DNA of 64,000 nucleotides from Enterobacter chengduensis. GTDB taxonomy: Bacteria > Pseudomonadota > Gammaproteobacteria > Enterobacterales > Enterobacteriaceae. The position numbers and the translations under genes were made by a program. Positions 20,827 through 33,098 of this stretch are shown piece after piece. The notes below the pieces were generated by a model. The model saw only the letters and a list, made by a program, of their open reading frames with translations. It did no database searches and was not told the origin of the DNA. The stretch lies in the NCBI RefSeq assembly GCF_001984825.2, contig NZ_CP043318.1, positions 1,302,001-1,366,000 of the forward strand, in the 5' to 3' direction. Within the stretch, counting starts at the first letter, position 1. Every line of letters starts with the position of its first letter.

Positions 20827-21619
20827 ATTTCAGCAGCGACGGCAAATTCCCTTCTCCATACAAATGTAGCGCCCCAACCGCCACCACGTAACGCCCCGCA
20901 GGTAACGCGTGTAGCGTCTCCCGCCAGGCTTTGTTACGCGCGTTCATCAGCACATCATACAGCGATTCGCTGAACGTCGACGGCAAGATCGGCTTACCGT
21001 CTTCAGGCGGCGCATCCAGCCACCAGCCAATCATGGTCTGCAGCAGGCGGGCGTTGGTGTGCCAGTGGGTTAGGGTGTCATCCAGGAGCATCAGACCGTC
21101 GTCGGGAAGCTGCCGCAGGAGCGCAATCTGGCTGTCCGTTCCTTCCAGCTCGATGATCGGCAGGCTGCGCGCCCTTGCCAGATTGAGCAGCTGGTAATCA
21201 ATGCCGTAATCACCGCGCAGGCCCAGACGCTGCGCCTGCGTGGCCTGCAGCACCATGGCAATTTGCCAGAGCGGAAGGGCGTCAATCATGGAGAGCGAGA
21301 CGCCGGTTTCCTCGGCGACGCGCGTCAGTTCCGCCAGATGGGCTTCGTCCAGACGTTCCGCCAGCGGCAGGTCGCTCTCGAGCCCTGCAAACGGCGATTC
21401 ATGCCCCGAAATGTCCGCCTCAACGACCAGCGCGTCGGCATGTTTCAGCAGTTTAATCAGGCCGGGGGGCAGGGGAGACATATCCTGCGTACCCATATGA
21501 ATGCTGCCGACCAGGTGCAGATGTTGCCCGCCGGGGAGCGAGATATCCAGGCCGGGCCAGGCGTAACGGCGAGGAAAGAGGGCGCGAAACGAGGTTTTTA
21601 TACGATTAAACAGGCCCAT
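20825..21619 (-). CDS. ybaP: YbaP, TraB/GumN-family protein
   Basis: A 264-residue protein of the TraB/GumN family, sometimes treated as a metalloprotease-like (Tiki-related) fold. Conserved elements are HLVGSIHMGTQDM (GxxH near the N-terminus) and YVVAVGALHLYGEGNL (the second conserved His at the C-terminus). The physiological role in E. coli is unknown. ATG 21619 aligns with the E. coli start; the ORF extends upstream to 21673 without support. It lies 50 bases downstream of copA on the same strand. The K-12 gene ybaQ is absent here. Confidence 0.9.
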   Translation of the reverse strand: MGLFNRIKTSFRALFPRRYAWPGLDISLPGGQHLHLVGSIHMGTQDMSPLPPGLIKLLKHADALVVEADISGHESPFAGLESDLPLAERLDEAHLAELTRVAEETGVSLSMIDALPLWQIAMVLQATQAQRLGLRGDYGIDYQLLNLARARSLPIIELEGTDSQIALLRQLPDDGLMLLDDTLTHWHTNARLLQTMIGWWLDAPPEDGKPILPSTFSESLYDVLMNARNKAWRETLHALPAGRYVVAVGALHLYGEGNLPSLLK

Positions 21620-21669
21620 ACGCGCTCCATGAACGGAAAAGTTCATGCTAGCGCGTACGGGTACAAGGT

Positions 21670-24168
21670 TCAATCCTTCGGTTTAAAGCGCAGCAGCCGG
21701 TTGGCGTTGCTGACCACGGTGATGGAGGAGAGCGCCATCGCCGCACCCGCGACCACCGGGTTAAGCAGCGTGCCGGTCAGCGGCCACAAAATGCCGGCGG
21801 CAATCGGGATGCCGAGCGAGTTATAGATAAACGCCCCGAGCAGGTTCTGCTTCATGTTGCGCAGCGTGGCTTTCGAAATGGCCAGCGCGTCGGCGACGCC
21901 CATCAGGCTGTGGCGCATCAGGGTAATGGCCGCGGTTTCGATGGCGACATCGCTCCCGCCCCCCATCGCAATCCCCACGTCCGCCTGGGCCAGCGCCGGG
22001 GCATCGTTGATGCCGTCGCCGACCATCGCTACCTGACGTCCCTGACTTTGCAGTTTCTTGACGGCGTCCGCCTTACCGTCCGGCAGGACGCCCGCAATGA
22101 CCTCATCAATACCGGCTTCTTTCGCGATGGCGTTAGCCGTCGTCGGGTTATCCCCGGTCAGCATCACCAGGCGATAGCCCGCACGGTGCAGGCGCTGCAG
22201 GGCGTCCACGCTGTGCTGGCGAAGCGGATCGCGCACGGCCAGCAGCGCGGCGGCTTTGCCATCCACCGCCAGCAGAACCGGGGTGGCCCCCTGAGACGCC
22301 TGCGCCTTCAGCTCGCTCTCCAGCGCGGTGGTATCAATGCCGCTTTCATTGAGCAATGCCTGGTTGCCCAGCAGCAGCGCGTGGCCTTCGGCTTCACCGC
22401 TGACGCCAAGCCCGCGCAGGGTACGGAAATGGCTCACCTGCGGCAGGGCAGACGCATTGGCTTTATCGAGGATGGCGCGCGCCAGCGGATGGCTGGAGCC
22501 TTGCTCCAGCGCGGCGGCGAGGCGCAGCGCGTCCGCTTCCGCAATGTCCACGGTGTGGACGGCGACCACCTGCGGTTTGCCTTCGGTCAGCGTGCCGGTT
22601 TTATCAAACACCAGCGTATCCAGGGTGCTGGCCCGCTGCAGCGCGTCCGCGTCCCGCACCAGCACGCCAAATTCAGCCGCGCGGCCAACGCCGGAGATAA
22701 TTGACATCGGGGTCGCCAGGCCAAGAGCGCAGGGACAGGCGATGATCAATACCGTGGTGGCGATCACCAGGGTGTAAACAATCTGCGGCGCGGGGCCGAA
22801 GACATACCAGATCGCCGCGCTCAGCAGGGCAATGCCGACCACAACCGGCACAAAGATGGCCGAGATCCGGTCAGCAAGCTGGCCAATCTCCGGCTTGCTG
22901 CTCTGCGCCTGGCGCACCATGCGGATAATACGCGACAGCGTCGTGTGGCTGCCGACGGCGCTGGCGGTAAACAGCACGCTGCCGTCCTGTACCACCGTAC
23001 CGGCATGGACGGCATCGCCGTTTGATTTCTGCTGGGGGATAGGCTCACCGGTCAGCATCGCTTCATCCAGCCAGGCGTCGCCCTGGGTTATTTTGCCGTC
23101 AACGGGCACGCGGTCGCCGGTGGTCAGGCGCAGCGTCATGCCGGGCTGCACCTCCGCCAGCGGGACGCTTTTTTCCCCCTCGTCCGTGACCACGCGGGCC
23201 GTCGGCGGGGTTAAATCGAGCAGGCGTTCCAGCGCTTTCGAGGAGCGCTGGCGGGCGCGGGCTTCCAGCATATGGCCCAGGTTTATCAGGCCGATAATCA
23301 TCGCGCTCGCTTCATAATAGAGATGGCGCGCCTCCATCGGGAACCACTGGGGCCAGACGTTGACGCTCATCGAATAGAGCCACGCCGCGCCGGTGCCGAG
23401 GGCGACAAGGGTATCCATCGTCGCGGTGCGGTTTTTCAGGCTCTTCCAGGCGCTGGTATAGAAGTGCCCGCCTGCAAACACCATGACCGCGAGGGTAATC
23501 AGGCCAATCACCAGCCACAGCGTGCGGTTGTCGTCGGTGACCATCATGTTGTCGCCGAGCATGCCCCACACCATCACCGGAATCCCCACCAGCAGGGCGA
23601 CAATCGCCTGCCAGCGGAAGCGCTTCATGGTGGCGATAGCCGTTTCCTGCTGGCGCTCGCGGCGTTCGGCATCGTCTTCGATGGCCTCCGCGCCGTAGCC
23701 CGCTTTCTCAACGGCCTGGACTAATTCTGCGGCGGAGGCGCTACCCATCACCAGCGCAGTGCGCTCCGCGAGGTTTACCCGTGCCTGCGCGACGCCCGGT
23801 ACGGCCTGCAAGGCGTTTTGTACCCGGGAGACGCAGCTGGCGCAGCTCATGCCGTTGATCAGCAGCTGTTGGCTGTCATCAATATCATCCGCTGCCGGAA
23901 GCTCAGGAGTGGCCGCTGTCAGTGCTTCCGACGGGGACGATGACTCTGCCAGCGGTTTAGCCTTTGGGTGGCTTAACTCCGCCCCATAACCCGCTTGTTT
24001 AATGGTATCGATCAGCGCATCCGCGCTGGCGCTGCCGGTCACGGCGGCATGGTCGATCGTCACCTCAGCGCTTTCGACGTCAGGACGCTGTTCCAGGCTT
24101 TCTTTAACGCGTTTGACGCAGTGGCCGCAGGAGAGGCCGTCCAGCGTCAGGTCAATAGTGTGAGACAT
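21670..24168 (-). CDS. copA: CopA, Cu(I)-exporting P1B-type ATPase
   Basis: Pumps cytosolic Cu(I) to the periplasm. The 832-residue protein has two N-terminal heavy-metal-associated domains with LSCGHC (about 12-17) and MSCASC (about 109-114). Eight membrane segments include the CPC motif ([13 protein letters not shown]). It has phosphorylation site [18 protein letters not shown] and [20 protein letters not shown] 24168 gives [17 protein letters not shown]; the ORF extends upstream through the promoter but that start is implausible. It is controlled by CueR from the MerR-type promoter just upstream. Confidence 0.98.
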   Translation of the reverse strand: MSHTIDLTLDGLSCGHCVKRVKESLEQRPDVESAEVTIDHAAVTGSASADALIDTIKQAGYGAELSHPKAKPLAESSSPSEALTAATPELPAADDIDDSQQLLINGMSCASCVSRVQNALQAVPGVAQARVNLAERTALVMGSASAAELVQAVEKAGYGAEAIEDDAERRERQQETAIATMKRFRWQAIVALLVGIPVMVWGMLGDNMMVTDDNRTLWLVIGLITLAVMVFAGGHFYTSAWKSLKNRTATMDTLVALGTGAAWLYSMSVNVWPQWFPMEARHLYYEASAMIIGLINLGHMLEARARQRSSKALERLLDLTPPTARVVTDEGEKSVPLAEVQPGMTLRLTTGDRVPVDGKITQGDAWLDEAMLTGEPIPQQKSNGDAVHAGTVVQDGSVLFTASAVGSHTTLSRIIRMVRQAQSSKPEIGQLADRISAIFVPVVVGIALLSAAIWYVFGPAPQIVYTLVIATTVLIIACPCALGLATPMSIISGVGRAAEFGVLVRDADALQRASTLDTLVFDKTGTLTEGKPQVVAVHTVDIAEADALRLAAALEQGSSHPLARAILDKANASALPQVSHFRTLRGLGVSGEAEGHALLLGNQALLNESGIDTTALESELKAQASQGATPVLLAVDGKAAALLAVRDPLRQHSVDALQRLHRAGYRLVMLTGDNPTTANAIAKEAGIDEVIAGVLPDGKADAVKKLQSQGRQVAMVGDGINDAPALAQADVGIAMGGGSDVAIETAAITLMRHSLMGVADALAISKATLRNMKQNLLGAFIYNSLGIPIAAGILWPLTGTLLNPVVAGAAMALSSITVVSNANRLLRFKPKD

Positions 24169-24236
24169 AACAAAACTCCCGTATAATGGACTGGTCAGTA
24201 GTTGACCGGAGTAACGCTTTTCGCTAACTGTTATAA

Positions 24237-24267
24237 AGGTTAAACCTTCCATCAAGGGGAAGGTCAA
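24237..24267 (-). promoter_or_regulatory. CueR-controlled copA promoter
   Basis: On the minus strand, -35 TTGACC (24262-24267) and -10 TAACCT (24237-24242) are separated by 19 bases. The spacer contains the dyad ACCTTCC-N7-GGAAGGT (24244-24264). The over-long spacer with a central dyad is the MerR-family signature: copper-bound CueR untwists it to activate copA. It lies 9 bases before the cueR start, so cueR transcription overlaps it. Confidence 0.93.
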
Positions 24268-24276
24268 GGGGGAATT

Positions 24277-24687
24277 GTGAATATCAGTGACGTGGCAAAA
24301 AAAACCGGCTTAACCAGCAAGGCGATCCGCTTTTATGAAGAGAAGGGGCTGGTAACGCCGCCGCTGCGCAGCGAAAACGGCTACCGCAGCTATACGAAAC
24401 TGCACATTGATGAGCTGACGCTGCTGCGCCAGGCCAGGCAGGTCGGGTTTAATCTGGAAGAGTGCGGCGAGCTGGTTAACCTGTTTAACGATCCAAAGCG
24501 CCACAGCGCCGACGTAAAAAAACGCACGCTGGAAAAGGTGGCCGAGATTGAACGCCACATCACCGAGCTGCAGGCGATGCGCGAACAGCTGCTGCAGCTT
24601 GCGGAGTCCTGTCCGGGGGATGACGGCGCCGACTGCCCGATTATCGACAATCTCGCCGGCTGCTGCCACCGCAAAACCCCCGCCTAG
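24277..24687 (+). CDS. cueR: CueR, MerR-family copper sensor
   Basis: Transcriptional activator of copA (and elsewhere cueO) responding to Cu(I), Ag(I) or Au(I). The 136-residue protein starts at GTG 24277 with [20 protein letters not shown] (winged HTH), then a dimerisation helix, and the metal loop CPGDDGADC with Cys near 112 and 120. Compared with E. coli, glsA and ybaT are absent between copA and cueR, leaving them directly divergent. The stop overlaps that of ybbJ. Confidence 0.96.
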   Translation: MNISDVAKKTGLTSKAIRFYEEKGLVTPPLRSENGYRSYTKLHIDELTLLRQARQVGFNLEECGELVNLFNDPKRHSADVKKRTLEKVAEIERHITELQAMREQLLQLAESCPGDDGADCPIIDNLAGCCHRKTPA

Positions 24688-25136
24688 CAGGCTTTCACCC
24701 GCAGGGTAATGCCTTCCACCGCAATGACCTCAACCCGCGTGCCGGCGCTGAGGTCGTCGTCGGCCACCACCGGCCACGAGCTGTCGCCCACGCGCATATG
24801 CCCGCGCCCGTTCACCAGCGCGCTGTCGAGCGTAAAACGCTTGCCGACAATCTGCTGCCCGCGCTGGTTGAGATGCGCGTCGACGGGTTTCTGCTCGTTA
24901 ACCCGTCGGTTAAGCCAGCGCCACCACAGCCACGCGGCCACCAGCGTCAGCGCGGCAAACAGCGCGCCCTGCCACGCCCAGTCCAGGGGAAGGATCCAGA
25001 CCAGAAGACCCGTAATGACGGCGGCGATACCGCTCCAGAGCAGGTAGCCGTTGCCGCCCAGCATCTCCGCCGCCAGCAGTAAGCCACCGAGGCTTAGCCA
25101 GAAGGCATGGGGATGTGCAACAATCAGCTCAATCAT
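24684..25136 (-). CDS. ybbJ: YbbJ (QmcB), NfeD-like membrane protein
   Basis: A 150-residue protein: hydrophobic segments (about 8-75), then a C-terminal OB-fold NfeD domain ([17 protein letters not shown] at the end). It partners the SPFH protein QmcA, its upstream overlapping gene (4-base overlap). It is tail-to-tail with cueR, sharing CTAG at the stop codons. Confidence 0.93.
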   Translation of the reverse strand: MIELIVAHPHAFWLSLGGLLLAAEMLGGNGYLLWSGIAAVITGLLVWILPLDWAWQGALFAALTLVAAWLWWRWLNRRVNEQKPVDAHLNQRGQQIVGKRFTLDSALVNGRGHMRVGDSSWPVVADDDLSAGTRVEVIAVEGITLRVKAC

Positions 25137-26047
25137 TTTTTACGCTCGTTTCCGCTGTCTTTAATCAGTTCGGCAATACCTGCGATAGAGCCCATCAGGC
25201 TGCTGGCATCCAGCGGCATCATTACCACTTTGCTGTTGTTCGCGGAGCCGATCTCTTTCAGCGCGTCGGTATATTTTTGCGCGACGAAGTAGTTCACGGC
25301 CTGAATATCACCGGCGGCAATGGCTTCAGACACCATCTGGGTGGCGCGGGCTTCCGCCTCTGCGGAACGTTCGCGCGCTTCTGCCTGCAGGAAGGCGGAC
25401 TGACGATCGCCTTCCGCTTTGAGGATCTGCGACTGTTTTTCCCCTTCGGCTTTGAGGATCTCCGCCTGACGCACCCCCTCGGCCTCCAGAATATAGGCGC
25501 GCTTGGTTCGCTCGGCCTTCATCTGGGCGTTCATGGAGGCGATCAGCTCCGCCGGCGGGCGCACGTCGCGGATCTCAATACGGGTGACTTTGATCCCCCA
25601 CGGGTTGGTGGCCTCGTCAACAATGTGCAGCAGGCGGGTGTTGATGCTGTCGCGCTGGGAAAGCATCTCGTCCAGCTCCATCGAGCCGAGCACGGTACGG
25701 ATGTTGGTCATCGTCAGGTTGACGATCGCCAGCTCCAGGTTGCTGACCTCATAGGCCGCTTTCGGCGCATCAATTACCTGAATAAAGCAGACCGCGTCGA
25801 TGGTGACGTTGGCGTTATCCTTGGAGATCACCTCCTGGGAAGGAATGTCCAGCACCTGCTCCATCATGTTGATCTTGCGACCAATGCGGTCCATGAACGG
25901 AACAATCAGGCTTAACCCTGGCTGGAGCGTGTTGGTGTAGCGACCGAAGCGCTCAACGGTCCACTGATAACCCTGCGGGACAATTTTGACGCCTGCGCCG
26001 ACGATAACCAGCGCAACGAAGATCAGGACCGGAACCACGATGAGCAT
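25133..26047 (-). CDS. qmcA: QmcA, SPFH/band-7 membrane protein
   Basis: Inner-membrane stomatin-like scaffold, linked in E. coli to FtsH/HflKC quality control. The 304-residue protein has an N-terminal anchor ([18 protein letters not shown]), the SPFH domain ([18 protein letters not shown] through [14 protein letters not shown]), and a long coiled coil with repeats of the type AEGxxQxxILKAEGExQ. ATG 26047 gives [10 protein letters not shown], preceded by AGGAGG. The in-frame extension to 26185 is not supported. Confidence 0.95.
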   Translation of the reverse strand: MLIVVPVLIFVALVIVGAGVKIVPQGYQWTVERFGRYTNTLQPGLSLIVPFMDRIGRKINMMEQVLDIPSQEVISKDNANVTIDAVCFIQVIDAPKAAYEVSNLELAIVNLTMTNIRTVLGSMELDEMLSQRDSINTRLLHIVDEATNPWGIKVTRIEIRDVRPPAELIASMNAQMKAERTKRAYILEAEGVRQAEILKAEGEKQSQILKAEGDRQSAFLQAEARERSAEAEARATQMVSEAIAAGDIQAVNYFVAQKYTDALKEIGSANNSKVVMMPLDASSLMGSIAGIAELIKDSGNERKK

Positions 26048-26183
26048 AAAAACCTCCTGTTTTGCATGCTGTGACAGAAATAAAATCACTTTTTGTTGAT
26101 CCTCAGTATACGAGGAAAGTCGCTTTACTATCACTCCTCGCCGTAAACTACTGCTAAATATTGGGATGAAGGCAGAAAGAAAC

Positions 26184-26861
26184 ATGAAGGATAACAGCGC
26201 GGTGTTAACCCTCGAGGACGTGGGCTACCGCACAGGCGGCACCACCATTTTGAACAACGTCAGCTTTAGCCTCTTGCCGGGCGAGTTCCGACTGATTACC
26301 GGCCCTTCGGGCTGCGGGAAAAGTACGCTGCTTAAAATTATTGCGTCGCTGCTCACGCCAACGTCGGGAAAAATCGTCTTTGAAGGGAAGGATATTTCAA
26401 CGCTCTCACCCGAGGCCTACCGCCAGCAGGTCTCTTACTCGGTGCAAACGCCGAGCCTGTTCGACAGCACGGTGTATGACAACCTGATTTTCCCGTGGCA
26501 AATCCGGCACAAGACGCCCGATCCTGAACGGTTTTCTGCCGATCTGGCGCGCTTTAATCTGCCGCCGGACACCCTGACAAAGTCCGTTTCCGAACTGTCG
26601 GGCGGCGAAAAGCAGCGGGTGTCGCTGATCCGCAACCTGCAGTTTTTGCCGAAGGTGTTATTGCTGGACGAAATAACCAGCGCGCTCGATGACGCCAACA
26701 AGCGCAACGTCAACGAGATTATCCATCGCTACGCCCGGGAGCAGAATATTGCCGTGCTTTGGGTAACGCATGACGCAAACGAAATTACCCATGCGGATGA
26801 CGTAATTACGCTCCAGCCGCACGGCGGAAAAATGCAGGAGGCCAACCGTGGGCGAGCATAA
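26184..26861 (+). CDS. fetA: FetA, ATPase of the FetAB iron exporter
   Basis: ABC ATPase that with FetB exports iron and improves peroxide tolerance. The 225-residue form starting [18 protein letters not shown] matches E. coli length; an ATG 18 bases upstream (26166) is an alternative. Walker [11 protein letters not shown]-loop [10 protein letters not shown], signature LSGGEKQR, Walker [13 protein letters not shown] and switch His VTHD are all intact. It overlaps fetB by 14 bases. Confidence 0.94.
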   Translation: MKDNSAVLTLEDVGYRTGGTTILNNVSFSLLPGEFRLITGPSGCGKSTLLKIIASLLTPTSGKIVFEGKDISTLSPEAYRQQVSYSVQTPSLFDSTVYDNLIFPWQIRHKTPDPERFSADLARFNLPPDTLTKSVSELSGGEKQRVSLIRNLQFLPKVLLLDEITSALDDANKRNVNEIIHRYAREQNIAVLWVTHDANEITHADDVITLQPHGGKMQEANRGRA

Positions 26862-27630
26862 CATTACGAACGAATCCCTGGCGTTTTCGATGGTGCTGGT
26901 GCTGATTGCGATTGTGGTCAGCTATCGGGAAAAGCTGGGGCTGGAAAAAGATATCGTGTGGAGCATCTGCCGGGCGGTGATTCAGCTCATCATCGTCGGC
27001 TATGTGCTGAAGTATATTTTCAACGTCAACCACGCGGTGCTGACGCTGCTGATGGTGCTCTTTATCTGCTTTAACGCGGCGTGGAACGCGCAAAAACGCA
27101 GTAAATACATTGATAAGGCGTTTATCTCGTCGTTAATCGCCATTACCACCGGGACGGCGCTCACGCTGGCGGTGCTGGTGTTCTCCGGCTCGATTGCGTT
27201 TACGCCGATGCAGGTTATCCCTATCTCCGGGATGATTGCGGGCAACGCCATGGTGGCCGTGGGGCTGTGCTATAACAACCTCGGGCAGCGCTTCAGCAGC
27301 GAACAGCAGCAGCTTCAGGAGAAATTAAGCCTGGGGGCGACCCCGAAAGTGGCTTCCGCGCGGCTGATCCGTGAGAGCATTCGCTCATCGCTGATCCCGA
27401 CGGTCGATTCCGCCAAAACGGTGGGGCTGGTGAGCCTGCCGGGCATGATGTCGGGGCTGATTTTTGCCGGTATCGACCCGGTAAAAGCGATTAAGTATCA
27501 GATCATGGTGACGTTTATGCTGCTTTCTACGGCAAGCCTCTCCACCATCATTGCCTGCTACCTGACCTACAGGAAGTTCTACAACGCGCGCCACCAGCTG
27601 GTGGTGACGCAGTTAAAGAAAACGGGTTAA
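26848..27630 (+). CDS. fetB: FetB, membrane subunit of the FetAB iron exporter
   Basis: A 260-residue integral membrane protein (UPF0014 family) with about 7 hydrophobic segments. It has the conserved VGLCYNNLGQRF and the C-terminal LVSLPGMMSGLIFAGIDPVKAIKYQI. It starts at GTG 26848 inside fetA, implying translational coupling. A REP-like terminator follows. Confidence 0.94.
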   Translation: MGEHNITNESLAFSMVLVLIAIVVSYREKLGLEKDIVWSICRAVIQLIIVGYVLKYIFNVNHAVLTLLMVLFICFNAAWNAQKRSKYIDKAFISSLIAITTGTALTLAVLVFSGSIAFTPMQVIPISGMIAGNAMVAVGLCYNNLGQRFSSEQQQLQEKLSLGATPKVASARLIRESIRSSLIPTVDSAKTVGLVSLPGMMSGLIFAGIDPVKAIKYQIMVTFMLLSTASLSTIIACYLTYRKFYNARHQLVVTQLKKTG

Positions 27631-27643
27631 GCCTGTTTTGTCG

Positions 27644-27678
27644 GCCCGGTAAGCGTCAGCGCCACCGGGCATTTTTTT
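27644..27678 (+). terminator. Terminator of fetAB
   Basis: Stem GCCCGGT (27644-27650)/ACCGGGC (27664-27670) is followed by A and seven Ts, 13 bases after the fetB stop. The stem resembles a short REP half-element. Confidence 0.85.
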
Positions 27679-27679
27679 G

Positions 27680-29363
<1,684 letters not shown>

Positions 29364-29391
29364 AACTTTACCTGTCAGGATCTCCGCTTAA

Positions 29392-30018
29392 TCAGGAGTC
29401 ATGTTTAACTAAAGGAGCCAGCCGCGTTGCCATCCAGTCGGCAATAAACGGCTGCGCATCGCGGTTGGGGTGGATCCCGTCGTCTTGCATCCACTGGGGT
29501 TTGAGATAGACCTCCTCCATGAAAAATGGCAGCAGCGGAATATCAAACTCTTTGGCAAGCTTAGGGTAGATCGCGCTAAAGGCTTCATTATACCGACGAC
29601 CGTAGTTAGCGGGCAGGCGAATTTGCATCAGCAGCGGCTGGGCGTTTGCCGCCTTGATGTCCTGCAAAATGGTGCGCAGCGTCTGTTCCGTCTGCTGAGG
29701 CTGGAAACCGCGCAATCCATCGTTGCCGCCAAGCTCCACCAGCACCCAGCGCGGCTGGTGCTGTTTGAGCAGTGCAGGCAGGCGCGACAGGCCCTGCTGC
29801 GAGGTATCGCCGCTGATGCTGCCGTTGACTACCGTCGTTTTGCTCTGCCATTTGTCGTTGAGCAGGGCGGGCCAGGCCGCGCTGGCCGCCATGCGATAGC
29901 CCGCGCTCAGGCTATCGCCCAGAACCAGTAACGTGTCCGCTGCCGCCGCGCGGAAAGTCATCAGAATCAAAAACAGGAAGGGCAAATGCCAGCGGAAAAC
30001 AGTGTTGAAGTTCATCAT
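29392..30018 (-). CDS. tesA: TesA, periplasmic acyl-CoA thioesterase I/lysophospholipase L1
   Basis: GDSL/SGNH hydrolase with thioesterase, lysophospholipase and protease I activities. The 208-residue protein begins MMNFNTVFRWHLPFLF with signal peptide cleavage after AAA at about 26. The SGNH blocks are LGDSLSAG, ISGDTSQQG, ELGGNDG and DGIHPN (catalytic Asp-His). The start at 30018 overlaps ybbA head-to-head by 33 bases. The ORF continues upstream antisense to ybbA, but the signal peptide fixes this start. Confidence 0.96.
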   Translation of the reverse strand: MMNFNTVFRWHLPFLFLILMTFRAAAADTLLVLGDSLSAGYRMAASAAWPALLNDKWQSKTTVVNGSISGDTSQQGLSRLPALLKQHQPRWVLVELGGNDGLRGFQPQQTEQTLRTILQDIKAANAQPLLMQIRLPANYGRRYNEAFSAIYPKLAKEFDIPLLPFFMEEVYLKPQWMQDDGIHPNRDAQPFIADWMATRLAPLVKHDS

Positions 30019-30672
30019 CTTAAGAAGTCCGTCGGTCAGGGGGAACACGAGCTTTCCATCCTTACCGGAGTTGAACTCGTTGTCAAACGCGCTGAAACCA
30101 TCGCGCTGATTGGCGAATCCGGTTCCGGTAAGTCCACGCTGCTGGCGATTCTGGCCGGCCTCGACGACGGCAGCAGCGGCGAGGTCCACCTTGTCGGGCA
30201 GCCGCTGCACCAGCTTGATGAAGAGGCGCGGGCCGCGCTGCGCGCGCGTCACGTTGGTTTTGTCTTTCAGTCCTTTATGCTGATCCCGACCCTGAACGCG
30301 CTGGAAAACGTCGAACTCCCGGCGCTGCTGCGCGGTGAAAGCAGCCGTGAAAGCCGCGCTCACGCGAAGGCGCTGCTGGAACAGCTCGGCCTGGGTAAAC
30401 GTCTTGACCATCTTCCCGCCCAGCTCTCCGGCGGCGAGCAGCAGCGCGTGGCGCTGGCGCGGGCGTTTAACGGCCGCCCGGAAGTGCTGTTTGCCGATGA
30501 GCCCACCGGCAACCTTGACCGTAAAACCGGAGACCGGATTGCCGACCTGCTGTTTTCGCTCAACCGCGAGCACGGCACTACGCTTATCCTCGTGACCCAC
30601 GATCCGCAGCTGGCCGCACGCTGCGACCGTCGCCTGCGGCTGGTCAACGGTACGCTTCAGGAGGAGGCATGA
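29986..30672 (+). CDS. ybbA: YbbA, ABC transporter ATPase (LolD/MacB-like)
   Basis: A 228-residue ATPase that pairs with the FtsX-type permease YbbP; a complex with the thioesterase TesA has been proposed because the genes are adjacent. Walker A GESGSGKST, Q-loop FVFQSFMLIPTLNALENV, signature LSGGEQQRVALARA, Walker B EVLFADEPTGNLD and switch VTHD are present. Its start lies inside the antisense tesA start region and its TGA overlaps the ybbP ATG. Confidence 0.95.
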   Translation: MPAENSVEVHHLKKSVGQGEHELSILTGVELVVKRAETIALIGESGSGKSTLLAILAGLDDGSSGEVHLVGQPLHQLDEEARAALRARHVGFVFQSFMLIPTLNALENVELPALLRGESSRESRAHAKALLEQLGLGKRLDHLPAQLSGGEQQRVALARAFNGRPEVLFADEPTGNLDRKTGDRIADLLFSLNREHGTTLILVTHDPQLAARCDRRLRLVNGTLQEEA

Positions 30673-33083
30673 TTACCCGCTGGTTCTGGCGCGAGTGGCG
30701 CTCCCCCTCACTGCTGATTGTCTGGCTGGCGCTAAGCCTGGCGGTGGCCTGCGTGCTGGCGCTCGGCAGCGTCAGCGACCGCATGGAAAAAGGGCTCAGC
30801 CAGCAGAGCCGGGAGTTTATGGCCGGGGATCGGACGCTGCAAAGCTCCCGTTCCGTGCCGCCGGGCTGGATTGAAGAAGCGCGCAAAGAAGGGCTGAAGG
30901 TAGGCGAGCAGATTACCTTCCAGACCATGACGTTTGCGGGCGACACGCCGCAGCTGGCGAGCGTCAAGGCCGTGGATGACGTCTACCCGATGTACGGCGA
31001 ACTGCAAACCAGCCCGTCGGGGCTAAAACCCGCGCCCGGCACGGTGCTGCTGGCATCGCGTCTGATGGCGCTTCTGAACCTGAAGCCCGGTGACAGCATT
31101 GACGTCGGCGATGCCACGCTGAAAATCGCCGGGGAGGTGGTGCAGGAGCCTGACTCCGGGTTTAACCCATTCCAGCTCGCGCCGCGCCTGCTGATGAACA
31201 CGGCGGACGTCCCGGCAACCCATGCCGTGCAGCCGGGCAGCCGCGTCACCTGGCGCTATAAGTTTGGCGGCACGCCTGCCCAGCTGGACGCGTATGAGAA
31301 ATGGCTGCTGCCGCAGCTAAAACCCGAGCACCGCTGGTACGGGATGGAGCAGGACGAAGGGGCGCTCGGTAAATCACTTGAGCGTTCTCAGCAGTTCCTG
31401 CTGCTGTCTGCGCTATTGACCCTGCTGCTGGCGGTGGCGGCGGTGGCCGTGGCGATGGGGCACTACTGCCGCAGCCGTTACGACCTGGTGGCGATCCTCA
31501 AAACCCTGGGGGCGGGCAGGGCGCAGCTGCGCAAGCTGATTGTTGGCCAGTGGCTGATGCTGCTGGCCCTGTCGGCGCTGACCGGCGGAATAATGGGGCT
31601 GCTGTTTGAAAAACTGCTGATGGTGATGCTTAAACCGGTGCTTCCGGCCGCGTTGCCGCCCGCCAGCCTCTGGCCGTGGCTGTGGGCGATGGGCGCGATG
31701 GCGGTGATTTCGCTGCTGGTGGGGCTACGGCCTTACCGCCTGCTGCTTGCGACGCAGCCGCTGCGCGTGCTTCGCAACGACGTGGTGGCGAACGTCTGGC
31801 CGCTGAAGTTCTACCTGCCGGTGATTATCGCGGTGGCGGTTGGGCTGCTGGCCTGGCTGATGGGGGGCAGCACGCTGCTGTGGGCGGTGCTGGCCGGGGC
31901 GGTTGTGCTGGCGCTGCTGTGCGGTGTGCTGGGCTGGATACTGCTCAACGTCCTGAAACGCCTGACCGTGAAATCCCTGCCCGTGCGCCTGGCGGTCAAC
32001 CGCCTGCTGCATCAGCCGTGGTCAACGCTCAGCCAGCTGTCGGCCTTTTCGCTGTCGTTTATGCTGCTGGCGCTGCTGCTGGTGCTGCGCGGCGATCTGC
32101 TCGACCGCTGGCAGCAGCAGCTTCCCCCGGAAAGCCCGAACTATTTCCTGATCAACATCGCGCCTGAGCAGGTTGCGCCGCTGAAGGGTTTCCTGTCGGA
32201 GCATCACATTATTCCCGAGTCGTTCTATCCCATCGTTCGCGCGCGTCTGACGCAGATCGACGGTCAGCCAACGGAGGGGAACAAGGACGAGTCGCTGAAC
32301 CGCGAGCTGAACCTGACCTGGCAGGAGAAACGTCCAGACCACAACCCTATCGTTGCCGGCACCTGGCCGCCGAAAGCGGGGGAAGTGTCGATGGAAGAGG
32401 GGCTGGCGACGCGCCTGAACGTGAAGCTGGGAGACAGCGTCACCTTCACCGGCGATACTCAGGATTTTACCGCCAAAGTCACCAGCCTGCGTAAAGTCGA
32501 CTGGGAAAGCCTGCGGCCCAACTTCTTCTTTATCTTCCCGCCGGGGGCGCTGGACGGACAGCCCCAGAGCTGGCTGACCAGCTTTCGCTGGGAAAACGGC
32601 AACGGCATGCTGACCCAGCTTAACCGGGAATTCCCAACGGTCAGCCTGCTGGATATCGGCGCGATCCTGAAGCAGGTGGGGCAGGTGCTGGAGCAGGTGA
32701 GCCGGGCGCTGGAGGTGATGGTGGTGCTGGTGACGATCTGCGGCGTGCTGTTGCTGCTGGCCCAGGTGCAGGTAGGCATGCGCCAGCGCCATCAGGAGCT
32801 GGTGGTTTACCGCACGCTGGGGGCCGGAAAGCGGCTGCTGCGAATGACGCTCTGGAGCGAGTTTGCCCTGCTGGGGCTGGTGGCGGGTTTAGTGGCGGCC
32901 ATTGGCGCCGAGACGGCGCTGGCGGTGCTGCAGACAAAGGTCTTCGACTTCCCGTGGGAGCCTGACTGGCGTCTGTGGCTGATCCTGCCTCTGTGCGGCG
33001 CGGGGCTGCTTTCTCTCTGCGGCGGCTGGCTCGGTACGCGGCTGCTGAAGGGCAAAGCCCTGTTCCGTGAGTTTGTGAATTGA
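30669..33083 (+). CDS. ybbP: YbbP, FtsX-family ABC permease
   Basis: An 804-residue inner-membrane permease with two FtsX-like domains: N-terminal anchor and periplasmic domain (about 15-245), a membrane bundle (about 245-480), a second periplasmic domain (about 500-670) and the C-terminal FtsX domain ending LLKGKALFREFVN. Together with YbbA it forms a putative transporter or mechanotransmission complex of unproven substrate. ATGA overlap with ybbA. In E. coli K-12 rhsD follows; here a porin does. Confidence 0.94.
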   Translation: MITRWFWREWRSPSLLIVWLALSLAVACVLALGSVSDRMEKGLSQQSREFMAGDRTLQSSRSVPPGWIEEARKEGLKVGEQITFQTMTFAGDTPQLASVKAVDDVYPMYGELQTSPSGLKPAPGTVLLASRLMALLNLKPGDSIDVGDATLKIAGEVVQEPDSGFNPFQLAPRLLMNTADVPATHAVQPGSRVTWRYKFGGTPAQLDAYEKWLLPQLKPEHRWYGMEQDEGALGKSLERSQQFLLLSALLTLLLAVAAVAVAMGHYCRSRYDLVAILKTLGAGRAQLRKLIVGQWLMLLALSALTGGIMGLLFEKLLMVMLKPVLPAALPPASLWPWLWAMGAMAVISLLVGLRPYRLLLATQPLRVLRNDVVANVWPLKFYLPVIIAVAVGLLAWLMGGSTLLWAVLAGAVVLALLCGVLGWILLNVLKRLTVKSLPVRLAVNRLLHQPWSTLSQLSAFSLSFMLLALLLVLRGDLLDRWQQQLPPESPNYFLINIAPEQVAPLKGFLSEHHIIPESFYPIVRARLTQIDGQPTEGNKDESLNRELNLTWQEKRPDHNPIVAGTWPPKAGEVSMEEGLATRLNVKLGDSVTFTGDTQDFTAKVTSLRKVDWESLRPNFFFIFPPGALDGQPQSWLTSFRWENGNGMLTQLNREFPTVSLLDIGAILKQVGQVLEQVSRALEVMVVLVTICGVLLLLAQVQVGMRQRHQELVVYRTLGAGKRLLRMTLWSEFALLGLVAGLVAAIGAETALAVLQTKVFDFPWEPDWRLWLILPLCGAGLLSLCGGWLGTRLLKGKALFREFVN

Positions 33084-33098
33084 TTCGATGTAGTGATA

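Noticed and set aside
30019..30600. Upstream in-frame extension of tesA to 402 residues.
   Set aside because: It lies antisense to ybbA, and the TesA signal peptide fixes the start at 30018.
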